DNA of 59,568 nt from DATKHR01 sp035510155 (GTDB taxonomy: Bacteria; Acidobacteriota; Vicinamibacteria; Vicinamibacterales; CAVVIG01): NCBI GenBank assembly GCA_035510155.1, contig DATKHR010000076.1:1-59568 (forward strand), written 5' to 3'. Below, piece by piece: positions 1 to 7,743 of this stretch. Made by a program: the position numbers and the translations under genes. Within the stretch, counting starts at the first letter, position 1. Each line of letters opens with the position of its first letter. The notes under the pieces were generated by a model, which saw nothing but the letters and a program-made list of their open reading frames with translations, ran no database searches and was not told the DNA's origin.

Positions 1-1134
1 CTCCTGGCGTCGAAGGCGCTCGAGGGGCGGGTCGGCGTCGTGTGCAACCCGGCATCGGTCGACGGGGAACTGCGCCACATCGCCGACCGGATTTCCGCCC
101 ATAAGGGCGCGTCACTCGCGGCCATCTTCGGCCCGCAGCACGGCTTCAGGTCGGACGTTCAGGAAAACATGATCGAAACCGGACATGGCCGCGACGACAT
201 GCGCCATGTGCCGGTGTACTCGCTGTACAGCGAGACTCGTGAGCCGACGGGGGCGATGCTGCGAGGGCTCGATCTGCTGATCATCGACCTCCAGGACGTT
301 GGCACGCGCATCTACACCTACATCTACACGATGGCGTACTGCCTGACGGCGGCGCGGAAACACGGGGTCAAAGTCTTCGTGTGCGATCGGCCGAACCCGA
401 TCGGCGGTGTGGCGGTCGAAGGACCGATGCTCGAGCGCGGTTATGAATCGTTTGTCGGCCTCTATCCGATCCCGATGCGTCACGGCATGACGATTGGCGA
501 GTTGGCGCGGCTTTTCAACGACGAGTTCGGCATCGGCGCCGACCTCGAGGTGTTTCCGATGCAGGGGTGGCGCCGCGAGATGTACTTCGATGAGACAGGC
601 GTACCGTGGGTCTTCCCGTCGCCCAACCTTCCCACCCTCGACAGCACCATTGTCTATCCCGGAACGGTGCTCTTCGAAGGCACGAATGTCTCGGAGGGAC
701 GCGGAACGACGAGACCGTTCGAGCTCATCGGGGCTCCGTGGGTCGTTGGGGAGCATTTCGCGGCCGCTCTGAACCGCCACGAACTTCCGGGCGTCCACTT
801 TCGCCCGGTGGTCTTCGAGCCGACCTTCCACAAGTACGCGAACACGTCCTGCGGGGGCTGCCAGATCCACGTCCTGGATCGCGCATCGTTCCGGCCGGTC
901 GAGACCGGCGTCGCCCTCCTCGAGGCGTTTCGCGCCTGCGGACGTGACGCGTTCGCGTGGCGCGATCCGCCCTATGAGTACGAGCGGCACAAGTTACCGA
1001 TCGACATCCTTGCGGGGTCGTCGAGACTCAGGGAGCAGGTCGAGGCAGGCGTGCCGGTGAGGGAGATTGCACGGTCGTGGACGACGGGGGTCGATGAGTT
1101 CGTGAAACGCCGGCGCCGGTTTCTCCTGTACTGA
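1..1134 (+). CDS. DUF1343 protein, NamZ-like exo-beta-N-acetylmuramidase (5' partial)
   Basis: The frame is open from base 1, so the true start lies before the window. The first readable residues (LLASKALEGRVGVVCNP) match the usual DUF1343 opening, where a Leu-Leu stretch precedes a G-R-V-G-hydrophobic-N-P motif, so little more than a signal peptide is missing. Other family landmarks are FGPQHGFRSD, LIIDLQDVGTRIYTY, VFVCDRPNPIGG, PSPNLPTLDS and GTNVSEGRGTTRPFE. Characterised members (NamZ) remove N-acetylmuramic acid from peptidoglycan fragments outside the cytoplasm, so a role in cell-wall recycling is inferred from the family. The downstream gene is convergent with a gap of 16 bases. Confidence 0.88.
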   Translation, partial: LLASKALEGRVGVVCNPASVDGELRHIADRISAHKGASLAAIFGPQHGFRSDVQENMIETGHGRDDMRHVPVYSLYSETREPTGAMLRGLDLLIIDLQDVGTRIYTYIYTMAYCLTAARKHGVKVFVCDRPNPIGGVAVEGPMLERGYESFVGLYPIPMRHGMTIGELARLFNDEFGIGADLEVFPMQGWRREMYFDETGVPWVFPSPNLPTLDSTIVYPGTVLFEGTNVSEGRGTTRPFELIGAPWVVGEHFAAALNRHELPGVHFRPVVFEPTFHKYANTSCGGCQIHVLDRASFRPVETGVALLEAFRACGRDAFAWRDPPYEYERHKLPIDILAGSSRLREQVEAGVPVREIARSWTTGVDEFVKRRRRFLLY

Positions 1135-1150
1135 CCCGAAGCCGGCTGCA

Positions 1151-2023
1151 CTAGCCGCGGGTCTTTGCGATAGACGGCGCGGCGGCGACTTCAGCTTGCT
1201 GGGCCGCTTCTGGCTCGAGGTGTTGCGTGATGAGGTGATCGCGCAGCTGCTCGAACGCGTCGCCCGGCGTCTCGGCATAATGCAGCAGATCGAGGTCCTG
1301 TTCCGCGATCGCGCCCCATTCGGACATCGGCTCGAGTCGCAGCACTTGATCCCAGTACTCCCGGCCGTAGAGAATCACGCCAATCTTCTTGGAGAGCTTG
1401 TCGGTCTGGACAAGCGTCAGAATCTCGAACAGCTCGTCGCACGTCCCGAAGCCGCCCGGGAAAATGACCAACGCCTTCGAGAGGTAGGCGAACCAGAACT
1501 TCCGCATGAAGAAATAGTGGAATTCGAAATGCAGCCCCTCCGTGATGTACGGATTGGCACCCTGCTCGAACGGCAGGCGGATGTTCAAGCCGATGGTTTT
1601 GCCGCCGGCCTCGCGCGCCCCACGGTTGGCGGCCTCCATGATGCCGGGGCCGCCGCCCGAGGTCACGACAAACCGGTGGTAATCCGACTGCAGTGACGTG
1701 CTCCACTGGGTCAGCAGGCGAGCGAGCTCGCGTGCCTCCTCGTAATAGCGCGCCCACTCGAGCGCCTTCCGGGTCTTCGTCAGCTCTCGCTCGTACTGCT
1801 CGTCCGCGTCGCTGACGCCGCGCGCCTTCAACGTCCGCATGGCGCGCTCCGCCCGTTCCCGGCTGTCGACGCGGGCCGAGCCGAAGAAGACCACGGTGTC
1901 CTGAATCTTCTCCTGTCTGAAACGTCGCAGGGGCTCGAGATACTCGGACAGGATGCGAATGGGCCGCGCTTCCTCGCTCTCGAGGAAGTCGGGATCCAGA
2001 TACGCGAGCGGTTGCTGCGACAT
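1151..2023 (-). CDS. LOG family protein (cytokinin riboside phosphoribohydrolase-like)
   Basis: A 290-residue protein with the LOG/TIGR00730 Rossmann-like fold. FFGSAR is at about residue 46, the nucleotide-binding motif GGGPGIMEA at 123-131 and PGGFGTCDE at 189-197; these are the diagnostic PGGxGTxxE residues. Family members often carry the misnomer 'lysine decarboxylase' and cleave nucleoside 5'-monophosphates to free base and ribose phosphate. It is longer than the roughly 190-residue minimal LOG because of an N-terminal extension of about 45 residues and a helical insert at 55-105. The start is supported by an extended -10 box (TGg TAAATT) ending six bases upstream of the ATG, which implies a leaderless mRNA. 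A second LOG gene lies at 48513-49229. Confidence 0.9.
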   Translation of the reverse strand: MSQQPLAYLDPDFLESEEARPIRILSEYLEPLRRFRQEKIQDTVVFFGSARVDSRERAERAMRTLKARGVSDADEQYERELTKTRKALEWARYYEEARELARLLTQWSTSLQSDYHRFVVTSGGGPGIMEAANRGAREAGGKTIGLNIRLPFEQGANPYITEGLHFEFHYFFMRKFWFAYLSKALVIFPGGFGTCDELFEILTLVQTDKLSKKIGVILYGREYWDQVLRLEPMSEWGAIAEQDLDLLHYAETPGDAFEQLRDHLITQHLEPEAAQQAEVAAAPSIAKTRG

Positions 2024-2029
2024 GCGATC

Positions 2030-2070
2030 AATTTACCATCACGGACGACGGGCCCATCGGATGCTATGAT
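2030..2070. promoter_or_regulatory. Divergent promoters for LOG (-) and SRPBCC (+) genes
   Basis: On the minus strand TAAATT (2030-2035), preceded by TG plus one base, ends six bases before the LOG ATG at 2023. On the plus strand TATGAT (2065-2070), also preceded by TG and one base, lies 15 bases before the SRPBCC ATG at 2086. Both look like extended -10 elements without clear -35 boxes. Assignment is by eye. Confidence 0.5.
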
Positions 2071-2085
2071 TCGCCGCCGTCACCG

Positions 2086-2547
2086 ATGGCCAAGTCTCCG
2101 GAAATCGACGTCTCGGCGTTCATCGCCGCTCCCCCGGGGCTGGTGGTCAAGGCGTTCTTCGATGCGCACGCGCTGCAAGCGTGGTGGCAGGTGCGGCACG
2201 CCGTCACGACGCCTCGCGTTCTGGGGCCGTATGCGATCGAGTGGCCGGCCACAGAGTTCCGTGACGACCTCCTCGGGCGGTTGGGCGGAGTATTCCGGGG
2301 AACCGTCATGCAGGTACATGCATCCCAGGGATTTTTTGTGGCGGATGCGTATTGGCTGCCGCCCGACGGCGAGCCGATTGGGCCGATGGCGCTCCATGTC
2401 ACGGTCACGCCGGAGGCAAACGGCAGCCTCGTACGCGTGACGCAGAGCGGGTTCGAGGAAGGCGAGCGGTGGCGGCGCTATTACGAGGTGGTCGCGCACG
2501 GCTGGGAACGCGCGCTCGCGTCGTTAAAAGCCCTGCTCGAACGCTGA
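2086..2547 (+). CDS. SRPBCC/AHSA1-type ligand-binding protein
   Basis: A 153-residue single-domain protein. The opening beta strand (IDVSAFIAAPPGLVVKAFFD), the early AWW motif and the final long amphipathic helix (YYEVVAHGWERALASLKALLE) are typical of the START/SRPBCC fold, especially the activator-of-Hsp90-ATPase-homologue 1 group. These proteins form a hydrophobic cavity. Ligand and role are unknown here. It has no signal peptide and stands alone between a divergent and a convergent neighbour. ATG follows a TATGAT box by 15 bases. Confidence 0.8.
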   Translation: MAKSPEIDVSAFIAAPPGLVVKAFFDAHALQAWWQVRHAVTTPRVLGPYAIEWPATEFRDDLLGRLGGVFRGTVMQVHASQGFFVADAYWLPPDGEPIGPMALHVTVTPEANGSLVRVTQSGFEEGERWRRYYEVVAHGWERALASLKALLER

Positions 2548-2582
2548 ACAACGAAGGGCGCGACGATGGACGGTGAAGCCGG

Positions 2583-3012
2583 TTATTTGGGCTTTTGAGT
2601 CGGGTTGCCTTGAGTGTCCAGGAACGTGATGTTCGTGAAACCAGCAAGCTGGTCCTTCACTTTCGCATAGTCGCCCACGATGACAATCACCGAATCCCGG
2701 GAGCCCAGCAGCACGCCTGCGGCGTTTTTGACCTGTTCGGCGGTGATCGCGGCAGGTACTGCTTGGCACCCTGGAGCTCGGAGCCGCCGCTGCCATCGGC
2801 CCGCATCTTGTCGATTTCCTTGAAGACTTCCGTCAGCGTCGCGCCCGTCACCTCGTTCCGCACGTCGGCGTTGAAGCGATAGAACCCGGCGTCCTGAAAT
2901 CCTGTCAGCGCCGAGCCCGGCGAATAAAAGTCGATGACGACGAGCCGGGCTGGACGACAAGCGTGCCGTCTGCGAACAGGGCGAGGCAGAGGAAGAGAGC
3001 AAGGGATCGCAT
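2583..3012 (-). pseudogene. Decayed M16 (insulinase-type) peptidase remnant
   Basis: Three reading frames carry successive pieces of one secreted M16 peptidase. A signal peptide (MRSLALFLCLALFADG) starts at 3012. A second frame carries a C-domain segment (GFYRFNADVRNEVTGATLTEVF ... ELQGAKQYL) typical of M16 proteins. After another shift comes the C-terminal segment ITAEQV ... DSVIVIVGDYAKVK ... ITFLDTQG, ending at TAA 2583-2585. About 300 or more residues between the signal peptide and the C-domain, including any zinc motif, are absent, so a large deletion plus two frameshifts is inferred. It lies ten bases downstream of mscS on the same strand. Intact M16 genes are present at 17027-19764. 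Confidence 0.75.
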
Positions 3013-3021
3013 AAGGCCATG

Positions 3022-4137
3022 CTATCTGGTTGTCTGGGTATCGGGTGATGTCGTCATTTTGCCGTACGGACGGATCCCCCTCTTGACGAATGCGGTCAGC
3101 AGCCGGCGGCGGAGCTCGTTCGCGACGCGACCCTGATTGAGCGGCATCGTCTTGAACTTCATCCGCAGCGTGGCGGCGCCGTCAGCCAGGGAATCGATCC
3201 CGATCACCTCCAGCGGAGCCAGGATGACCGGCGACCATGACGGATCCTGCTGCATAGACGCACCGACTTCCCGCGCGGTTCCGAAGACCCGATCCATGAC
3301 CTCTTCATACGCGACGCGGACGTCGACGGTCGCGTAAGCGAACTGCTTGCTGAGGTTGGCGAGGGACGTGATGGTGCCGTTGGGGAACACCTGCACAGCG
3401 CCGTCGCCGTCCCTCAGGACGATCGTTCGCAGCTTGATCTGCTCCACGACGCCGCCCACGCCGTTGATGCGCGCGACGTCGCCGATCCGCACCTGGTCCT
3501 CGAGAATCAGGAAGAACCCGGAGATGACGTCGCGGACCAGGTTCTGCGCTCCGAAGCCGATCGCGAGGCCTGCGATCCCGGCGCCGGTCAAGATCGGCAT
3601 CACGTCGATCGCGAGCTCCCGGAGCAGCATCAAGGAGGCAATGAAGCCAACCGTCACGTTCACGAGGCTCGTCAAGATTCCGCTCAGAGTCGTCGCACGC
3701 CGCTGCCACTCGAGATCACTCGCGGCATGGCGCCGCGCGAGATTGAACTGCAGATGGTCGATCGCGAGGTTGGCCACGCGAATGACGACAAACGCGCCGA
3801 TGAAGATGACGAGCATGTTGACGCCGTGCGTGAGCGCCCAGTGGAGCAGCTCCTGCGGCTTCCACCGCGGCTCCGACACGCCGAAACGCTCGAGCGCGAG
3901 AGAAATGCTCGCCAGCGCCGCGACGCTGTAGACGAGAAGCGTCAGCGCGCGTACCAGCTGCTTTGCGCGCGCTTGCACGGCCTCGCGGCTCTCGGCCTCG
4001 ATGATTTCGAGGGCGCCCACCACGCGTTGAATGATCACCTGGGCGATTCGGACAAGGAGAGCGGCAACGGCGAACGCGAGCAGCACGGTGCCGGCGACGA
4101 CGTAGTTGATCGAGATGGCGAGGTAGTCGATCGACAT
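3022..4137 (-). CDS. MscS-family mechanosensitive ion channel
   Basis: An inner-membrane channel of 371 residues (ATG at 4137; a GTG at 4140 would add one residue). Hydrophobic segments lie at about 5-30, 65-85, 105-125 and 155-205. The pore-lining helix and beta domain are marked by GLAIGFGAQNLVRD and FFLILEDQVRIGD, followed by the conserved VFPNGTITSLANLSK strand. Members open under membrane tension to release solutes on hypo-osmotic shock. The start overlaps the pyk stop codon (TGATG arrangement), so it is probably translated from the pyk mRNA. Confidence 0.9.
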   Translation of the reverse strand: MSIDYLAISINYVVAGTVLLAFAVAALLVRIAQVIIQRVVGALEIIEAESREAVQARAKQLVRALTLLVYSVAALASISLALERFGVSEPRWKPQELLHWALTHGVNMLVIFIGAFVVIRVANLAIDHLQFNLARRHAASDLEWQRRATTLSGILTSLVNVTVGFIASLMLLRELAIDVMPILTGAGIAGLAIGFGAQNLVRDVISGFFLILEDQVRIGDVARINGVGGVVEQIKLRTIVLRDGDGAVQVFPNGTITSLANLSKQFAYATVDVRVAYEEVMDRVFGTAREVGASMQQDPSWSPVILAPLEVIGIDSLADGAATLRMKFKTMPLNQGRVANELRRRLLTAFVKRGIRPYGKMTTSPDTQTTR

Positions 4138-5555
4138 CACGCGCGGCGAATCTTGAGATAGTTGGCGTCGCTCTGCCGCAGATCGGCGTTGATGCTGACG
4201 ACAACCGCTGCACTTCCTGGCGCCACGAAGCCGTGGCCGACGATCGCGGCGGCGATCCGCGGGCTAGCCTCATCGAGGTTGCCGCCAATCTCCATCACGA
4301 ACGGCACGACGCCCCAGTGGAGCGCCAACCGCCGCGCGGTCAGCTGGCGTTCGGTCACGGCGATGATGGGGGCCCTGGGGCGCAGCGCCGACAGGCGTCG
4401 AGCGGTGGCGCCGCCGCGCGTCACGGCGACAATCGCCTGCGCGTTGGCGCGAGTCGCCAGCATCACGGCCGCTTCGCAGAGCGCCTGGGTATGATCGTCA
4501 CTCACAGCCGGGTTCGTCAGGTTCGTGCACATGTTGAACTCCGGGCTGGCTTCGGCCTCGCGAATGATCGCGTCGAGGATCTTGACCGCCCCCGCCGGAT
4601 GGGCTCCGGCCGCGGTTTCGCCGGCCAGCATGATCGCGTCAACGCCGTCGTCGACCGCATTGGCGGCGTCGTTGACTTCGGCCCGGGTCGGGCGCGCTTC
4701 GGTCGTCATCGACTCGAGCACCTGGGTCGCGACGATGACGGGAATGCCGGCACGTAGGGCGCGACGCGTGATTTCCTTTTGAGCGGGCGGCACGCGCTCG
4801 AGCGGCATCTCCAGGCCAAGGTCGCCGCGGGCGACCATCACCGCGTCGCTGACGTTCAGAATGTCGGTGAGCCGATCAACGGCTTGCGGCCGCTCGAGCT
4901 TGGCCACGAGCGGCGTGTCGGCCTTTCCCGCATCGGCGAGGAGTTGGCGGGCCTGACGAAGGTCTGCGGCACTCTGCACGAAACTGAGCGCGACCATATC
5001 GACGCCAAGCGACAGCCCGAACGCGAGGTCGTCGGCGTCCTTGGGCGTGATCGCCGACGCGGCCAGCTCGACGCCAGGCGCGTTGATGCCCTTATGCTCG
5101 CCGATCTCGCCGCCGTCAACGACGGTGGTGACGATCTCGGTGCCGTCGGTCGATTCGACGCGCAGCTCGATCAGGCCGTCGGCCAACAGCAATCGGCTCC
5201 CTGGGGTGACGCTCTTCGCAAGCCCTTCGAACGTCGTCGACACGCGATCGGGTCCACCGACGAAGGTGCCGGTGGCAATCGTGAGACGTTGCCCTGGGCT
5301 CACGTGAATTGGCACGTGGTTCGCCAGCTGGCCGGTGCGGATCTTGGGTCCGCTCAGGTCCTGGAGGATGGCAACCTCGCGCCGCGCCCGCGATGCCGCC
5401 TCGCGGATGCGCTCAAACGCGAGTGCCTGCGACTGATGCGTGCCATGCGAGAAGTTGAGACGGAAGATGTCGGTCCCGGCAGCGATGAGGGCATCGAGCC
5501 CATCCTCGGATTGGCACGCGGGTCCGACAGTTGCGATGATCTTCGTGTGGCGCAT
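4137..5555 (-). CDS. pyk: Pyruvate kinase
   Basis: A 472-residue glycolytic enzyme converting phosphoenolpyruvate and ADP to pyruvate and ATP. It starts with MRHTKIIATVGPA and contains RLNFSHG, LQDLSGPKIRTG (substrate/metal site), MVALSFVQS, the catalytic-lysine region LVAKLERPQA, MVARGDLGLEMP, ATQVLESM and MLAGETAAG. The C-terminal allosteric domain is present (AVTRGGATARRLSALRP). The frame continues far upstream, but only ATG 5555 agrees with the family start. It is divergent from the O-methyltransferase gene with 21 bases between starts, and its stop overlaps mscS. Confidence 0.95.
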   Translation of the reverse strand: MRHTKIIATVGPACQSEDGLDALIAAGTDIFRLNFSHGTHQSQALAFERIREAASRARREVAILQDLSGPKIRTGQLANHVPIHVSPGQRLTIATGTFVGGPDRVSTTFEGLAKSVTPGSRLLLADGLIELRVESTDGTEIVTTVVDGGEIGEHKGINAPGVELAASAITPKDADDLAFGLSLGVDMVALSFVQSAADLRQARQLLADAGKADTPLVAKLERPQAVDRLTDILNVSDAVMVARGDLGLEMPLERVPPAQKEITRRALRAGIPVIVATQVLESMTTEARPTRAEVNDAANAVDDGVDAIMLAGETAAGAHPAGAVKILDAIIREAEASPEFNMCTNLTNPAVSDDHTQALCEAAVMLATRANAQAIVAVTRGGATARRLSALRPRAPIIAVTERQLTARRLALHWGVVPFVMEIGGNLDEASPRIAAAIVGHGFVAPGSAAVVVSINADLRQSDANYLKIRRA

Positions 5556-5564
5556 AGCGATGAT

Positions 5565-5571
5565 TAGAATA
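5565..5571. promoter_or_regulatory. Overlapping divergent -10 elements, pyk / O-methyltransferase
   Basis: On the plus strand TAGAAT (5565-5570) ends six bases before ATG 5577, the spacing expected of a leaderless transcript. On the minus strand TATTCT (5566-5571) lies ten bases before the pyk ATG at 5555. The two boxes share five base pairs, so polymerase could probably occupy only one at a time. Confidence 0.45.
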
Positions 5572-5576
5572 CTGCG

Positions 5577-6224
5577 ATGGGTGCAATCGTGCCGGACGCG
5601 GTCGAACGGTACCTGGCGGGACTGAACCGCGGGGGCGATCCGTTGCTGGCTGAGATTGCACAGGCCGGCGTCGAACGCGATCTTCCGCTCGTGGACGCAG
5701 AGGTCGGCGCCCTGCTTCGCGTGCTCGCGACGGCGATCGGCGCGCGGAAGATTCTCGAGATTGGGACAGCGGTCGGCTACTCGGGCATCTGGCTCGCCGG
5801 GGCCTTGCCGGCCGACGGCATGTTGATGACGATGGAGATGGACGCGGGGCGCGCGAAAGAAGCGCAAGGCAACTTCGATCGCGCCGGTTTGACGAATCGC
5901 GTCAGCGTGATGCTCGGCGATGCGCAGCGCCTGATCGCCAAGGTTGCCGGGCCGTTCGACCTGATCTTTCAAGATGGCGACAAGAAGATGTACACGCCCC
6001 TGCTCGACCGGCTCGTGTCGCTTCTGCGTCCGGGCGGACTGCTCGTCACCGACAACGTGCTCTGGGACGGGAAGGTTGTGCCCGGATTCATCACGAGCGC
6101 GGCGGATGACAAGGACACGCGCGCGATCGCGGAGTACAACGAGCGCGTCGCGACGCATCCGGCACTCCTGACAACCGTGATACCGCTGCGCGACGGCGTG
6201 TCCATTTCTGTGAAAACACGATGA
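5577..6224 (+). CDS. Class I SAM-dependent O-methyltransferase (caffeoyl-CoA OMT-like)
   Basis: A 215-residue soluble protein of the O-methyltransferase family 3 group. The SAM-binding motif ILEIGTAVGYSGIWLA is at about 62-77, the acidic ribose-binding residue follows in MEMDAGR, and the metal/active-site region FDLIFQDGDKKMY lies near 130-142, followed by LVTDNVLWDGKV. Close homologues transfer a methyl group to catechol-type hydroxyls using a divalent metal. The substrate is unknown. Its last four bases overlap the next small gene (ATGA). Confidence 0.9.
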   Translation: MGAIVPDAVERYLAGLNRGGDPLLAEIAQAGVERDLPLVDAEVGALLRVLATAIGARKILEIGTAVGYSGIWLAGALPADGMLMTMEMDAGRAKEAQGNFDRAGLTNRVSVMLGDAQRLIAKVAGPFDLIFQDGDKKMYTPLLDRLVSLLRPGGLLVTDNVLWDGKVVPGFITSAADDKDTRAIAEYNERVATHPALLTTVIPLRDGVSISVKTR

Positions 6225-6406
6225 CGGTGGACGCGTGGCTCCAGGCCACAACCGCCGACGCGGAGCGCCGGGGTCTCCCGGAGCTCAAACCTCTTCTCGA
6301 AGCGCTGGCGCGAGCGACGAGCGCGCTGCGGGCCGCTGATTTCAGCCTTCGACCGTCCGCGCTCGGCGATCAGCTCCCGCAGGATCCCGGTCATGATTTC
6401 GATTGA
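6221..6406 (+). CDS. Small protein (61 aa), possible AtzG/GatC-like amidase partner
   Basis: A 61-residue helical protein encoded between and overlapping two genes: ATGA overlap with the methyltransferase, and 14 bases shared with the amidase start. The core RRGLPELKPLLEALARATSALRA is amphipathic and resembles the short AtzG/DUF4089 proteins that sit directly before amidases and stabilise them. The resemblance is judged by pattern and position only, so function is inferred. Confidence 0.6.
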   Translation: MTVDAWLQATTADAERRGLPELKPLLEALARATSALRAADFSLRPSALGDQLPQDPGHDFD

Positions 6407-7727
6407 GGAATTCGGCCGGCGTCTTCGGACCCGAGAGACGACCGTCGAGAAAGCGACGGAAGAGAGCCTGCACCGGATCGAAAACATTGCCGCGCTGAAC
6501 GCGTTCATCCTCGTGATGGCCGACGAGGCGCGGCGGCAGGCCCGCGAGCTCGACAAGGAGCTGGCTGCGGGTCGCGACCGGGGCGCGTTGCATGGCGTCC
6601 CGATCACGGTCAAAGACATCCTGGACATCCGGGGCACCGCCACGACCGCAGCGTCCCGCGTTCGGGACGGCCGCCCCGCCCGGCGCGACTGCCCGGCGAT
6701 CGCGCACCTTCGACAGGCGGGCGCCGTGTTCCTCGGCAAGACCAACCTGCACGAGTTTGCGTTCGGCACGACGAACGAGGACTCGGCGTTCGGGCCGGCG
6801 CGCCATCCGCTCGATGCCACGCGGTCGCCCGGCGGATCGAGTGGCGGTTCGGCAGCGAGCCTGGCCGCAGGCGTCGGGCTGGCGACGATCGGGACCGACA
6901 CGGGCGGATCGATTCGCATCCCGGCCGCTGCGTGCGGCCTCGTCGGCTTGAAGCCGGCCCTCGGCGACGTGTCGTTGGAGGGCGTTGTGCCGTTGTCGCG
7001 AACGATGGACCACGTGGGCCCGCTGGCGCTCAACGTGGCGGACGCGTCGCGGGTCTATCACGCGCTCCTCGGCGATCCGGCGGCGACGCTGCCCGCGCCG
7101 ATGCCCCTGACAGGTCTGCGACTCGCGGTTCCGCGTCCGTACTTCTGCGACCTTCTGGATGACGGGGTGCGCGCCACGTTCGAGGGCGCTCTCGATCGCC
7201 TGCGCGCGGACGGCGCACACGTCGATGACATCGAGATTCATCATGCGCCGGACATCGGAGCGGTGTACCTGCACATCGTGCTCAGCGAAGCGGCGGCGTA
7301 TCACGCGACCTCGCTCGAGGCGGTGCCAGAGCGGTACACGCTTCCTGTGCGACTGCGGCTCGAGATGGGACGCTATGTGCTCGCAGAGGATTACGTGCGG
7401 GCGATGGCCGGCCGAGCCGTGCTGACGCGGGAAGTGGACGCGGCGCTCGCGCAGCATGACGCGCTCATCCTGCCGTCGCTGGCGATTCCGGCGCCGCCAC
7501 TCGGCACCCCGTCAGTCGAGGTCGCGGGGAGGAAAGAGCCTGTCCGCAACATCATGCTGCGTCTGACACAGTTGTTCAATCTCACGGGGCATCCGGCGAT
7601 CTCGATTCCGTCGGGGAAGACGCGGGCCGGGTTGCCCTGCGGGGTGCAGCTTGTGGGCGAACGGCACGAAACGGATGCGTTGCTGAGAGTGGCACTGGCG
7701 TGCGAGGGGGCGATCACGGGGGCGTGA
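6393..7727 (+). CDS. Amidase-signature family hydrolase (GatA/AtzF-like)
   Basis: A 444-residue enzyme with a complete Ser-cisSer-Lys triad: K74 in ITVKDILD, S149 in the GSSGGS motif and nucleophile S173 in TDTGGSIRIP. The spacings (75 and 24 residues) match the family exactly. KTNLHEFAFG and the C-terminal HPAISIPSG are also typical. It hydrolyses amide bonds; the substrate cannot be told. There is no gatB or gatC nearby, so a free amidase is more likely than tRNA amidotransferase subunit A. It is translationally linked to the upstream 61-residue protein and methyltransferase. Confidence 0.9.
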   Translation: MISIEEFGRRLRTRETTVEKATEESLHRIENIAALNAFILVMADEARRQARELDKELAAGRDRGALHGVPITVKDILDIRGTATTAASRVRDGRPARRDCPAIAHLRQAGAVFLGKTNLHEFAFGTTNEDSAFGPARHPLDATRSPGGSSGGSAASLAAGVGLATIGTDTGGSIRIPAAACGLVGLKPALGDVSLEGVVPLSRTMDHVGPLALNVADASRVYHALLGDPAATLPAPMPLTGLRLAVPRPYFCDLLDDGVRATFEGALDRLRADGAHVDDIEIHHAPDIGAVYLHIVLSEAAAYHATSLEAVPERYTLPVRLRLEMGRYVLAEDYVRAMAGRAVLTREVDAALAQHDALILPSLAIPAPPLGTPSVEVAGRKEPVRNIMLRLTQLFNLTGHPAISIPSGKTRAGLPCGVQLVGERHETDALLRVALACEGAITGA

Positions 7728-7743
7728 CTCGGCGCGCGCGACT

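Noticed and set aside
112..990. Long minus-strand open frame (292 codons) opposite the NamZ-like gene
   Set aside because: Antisense frame in high-GC DNA with no family resemblance; the plus-strand protein has clear motifs.
5556..6251. 232-codon upstream extension of the pyk frame
   Set aside because: Antisense to the O-methyltransferase; pyk family starts at MRHTKIIATVGPA.
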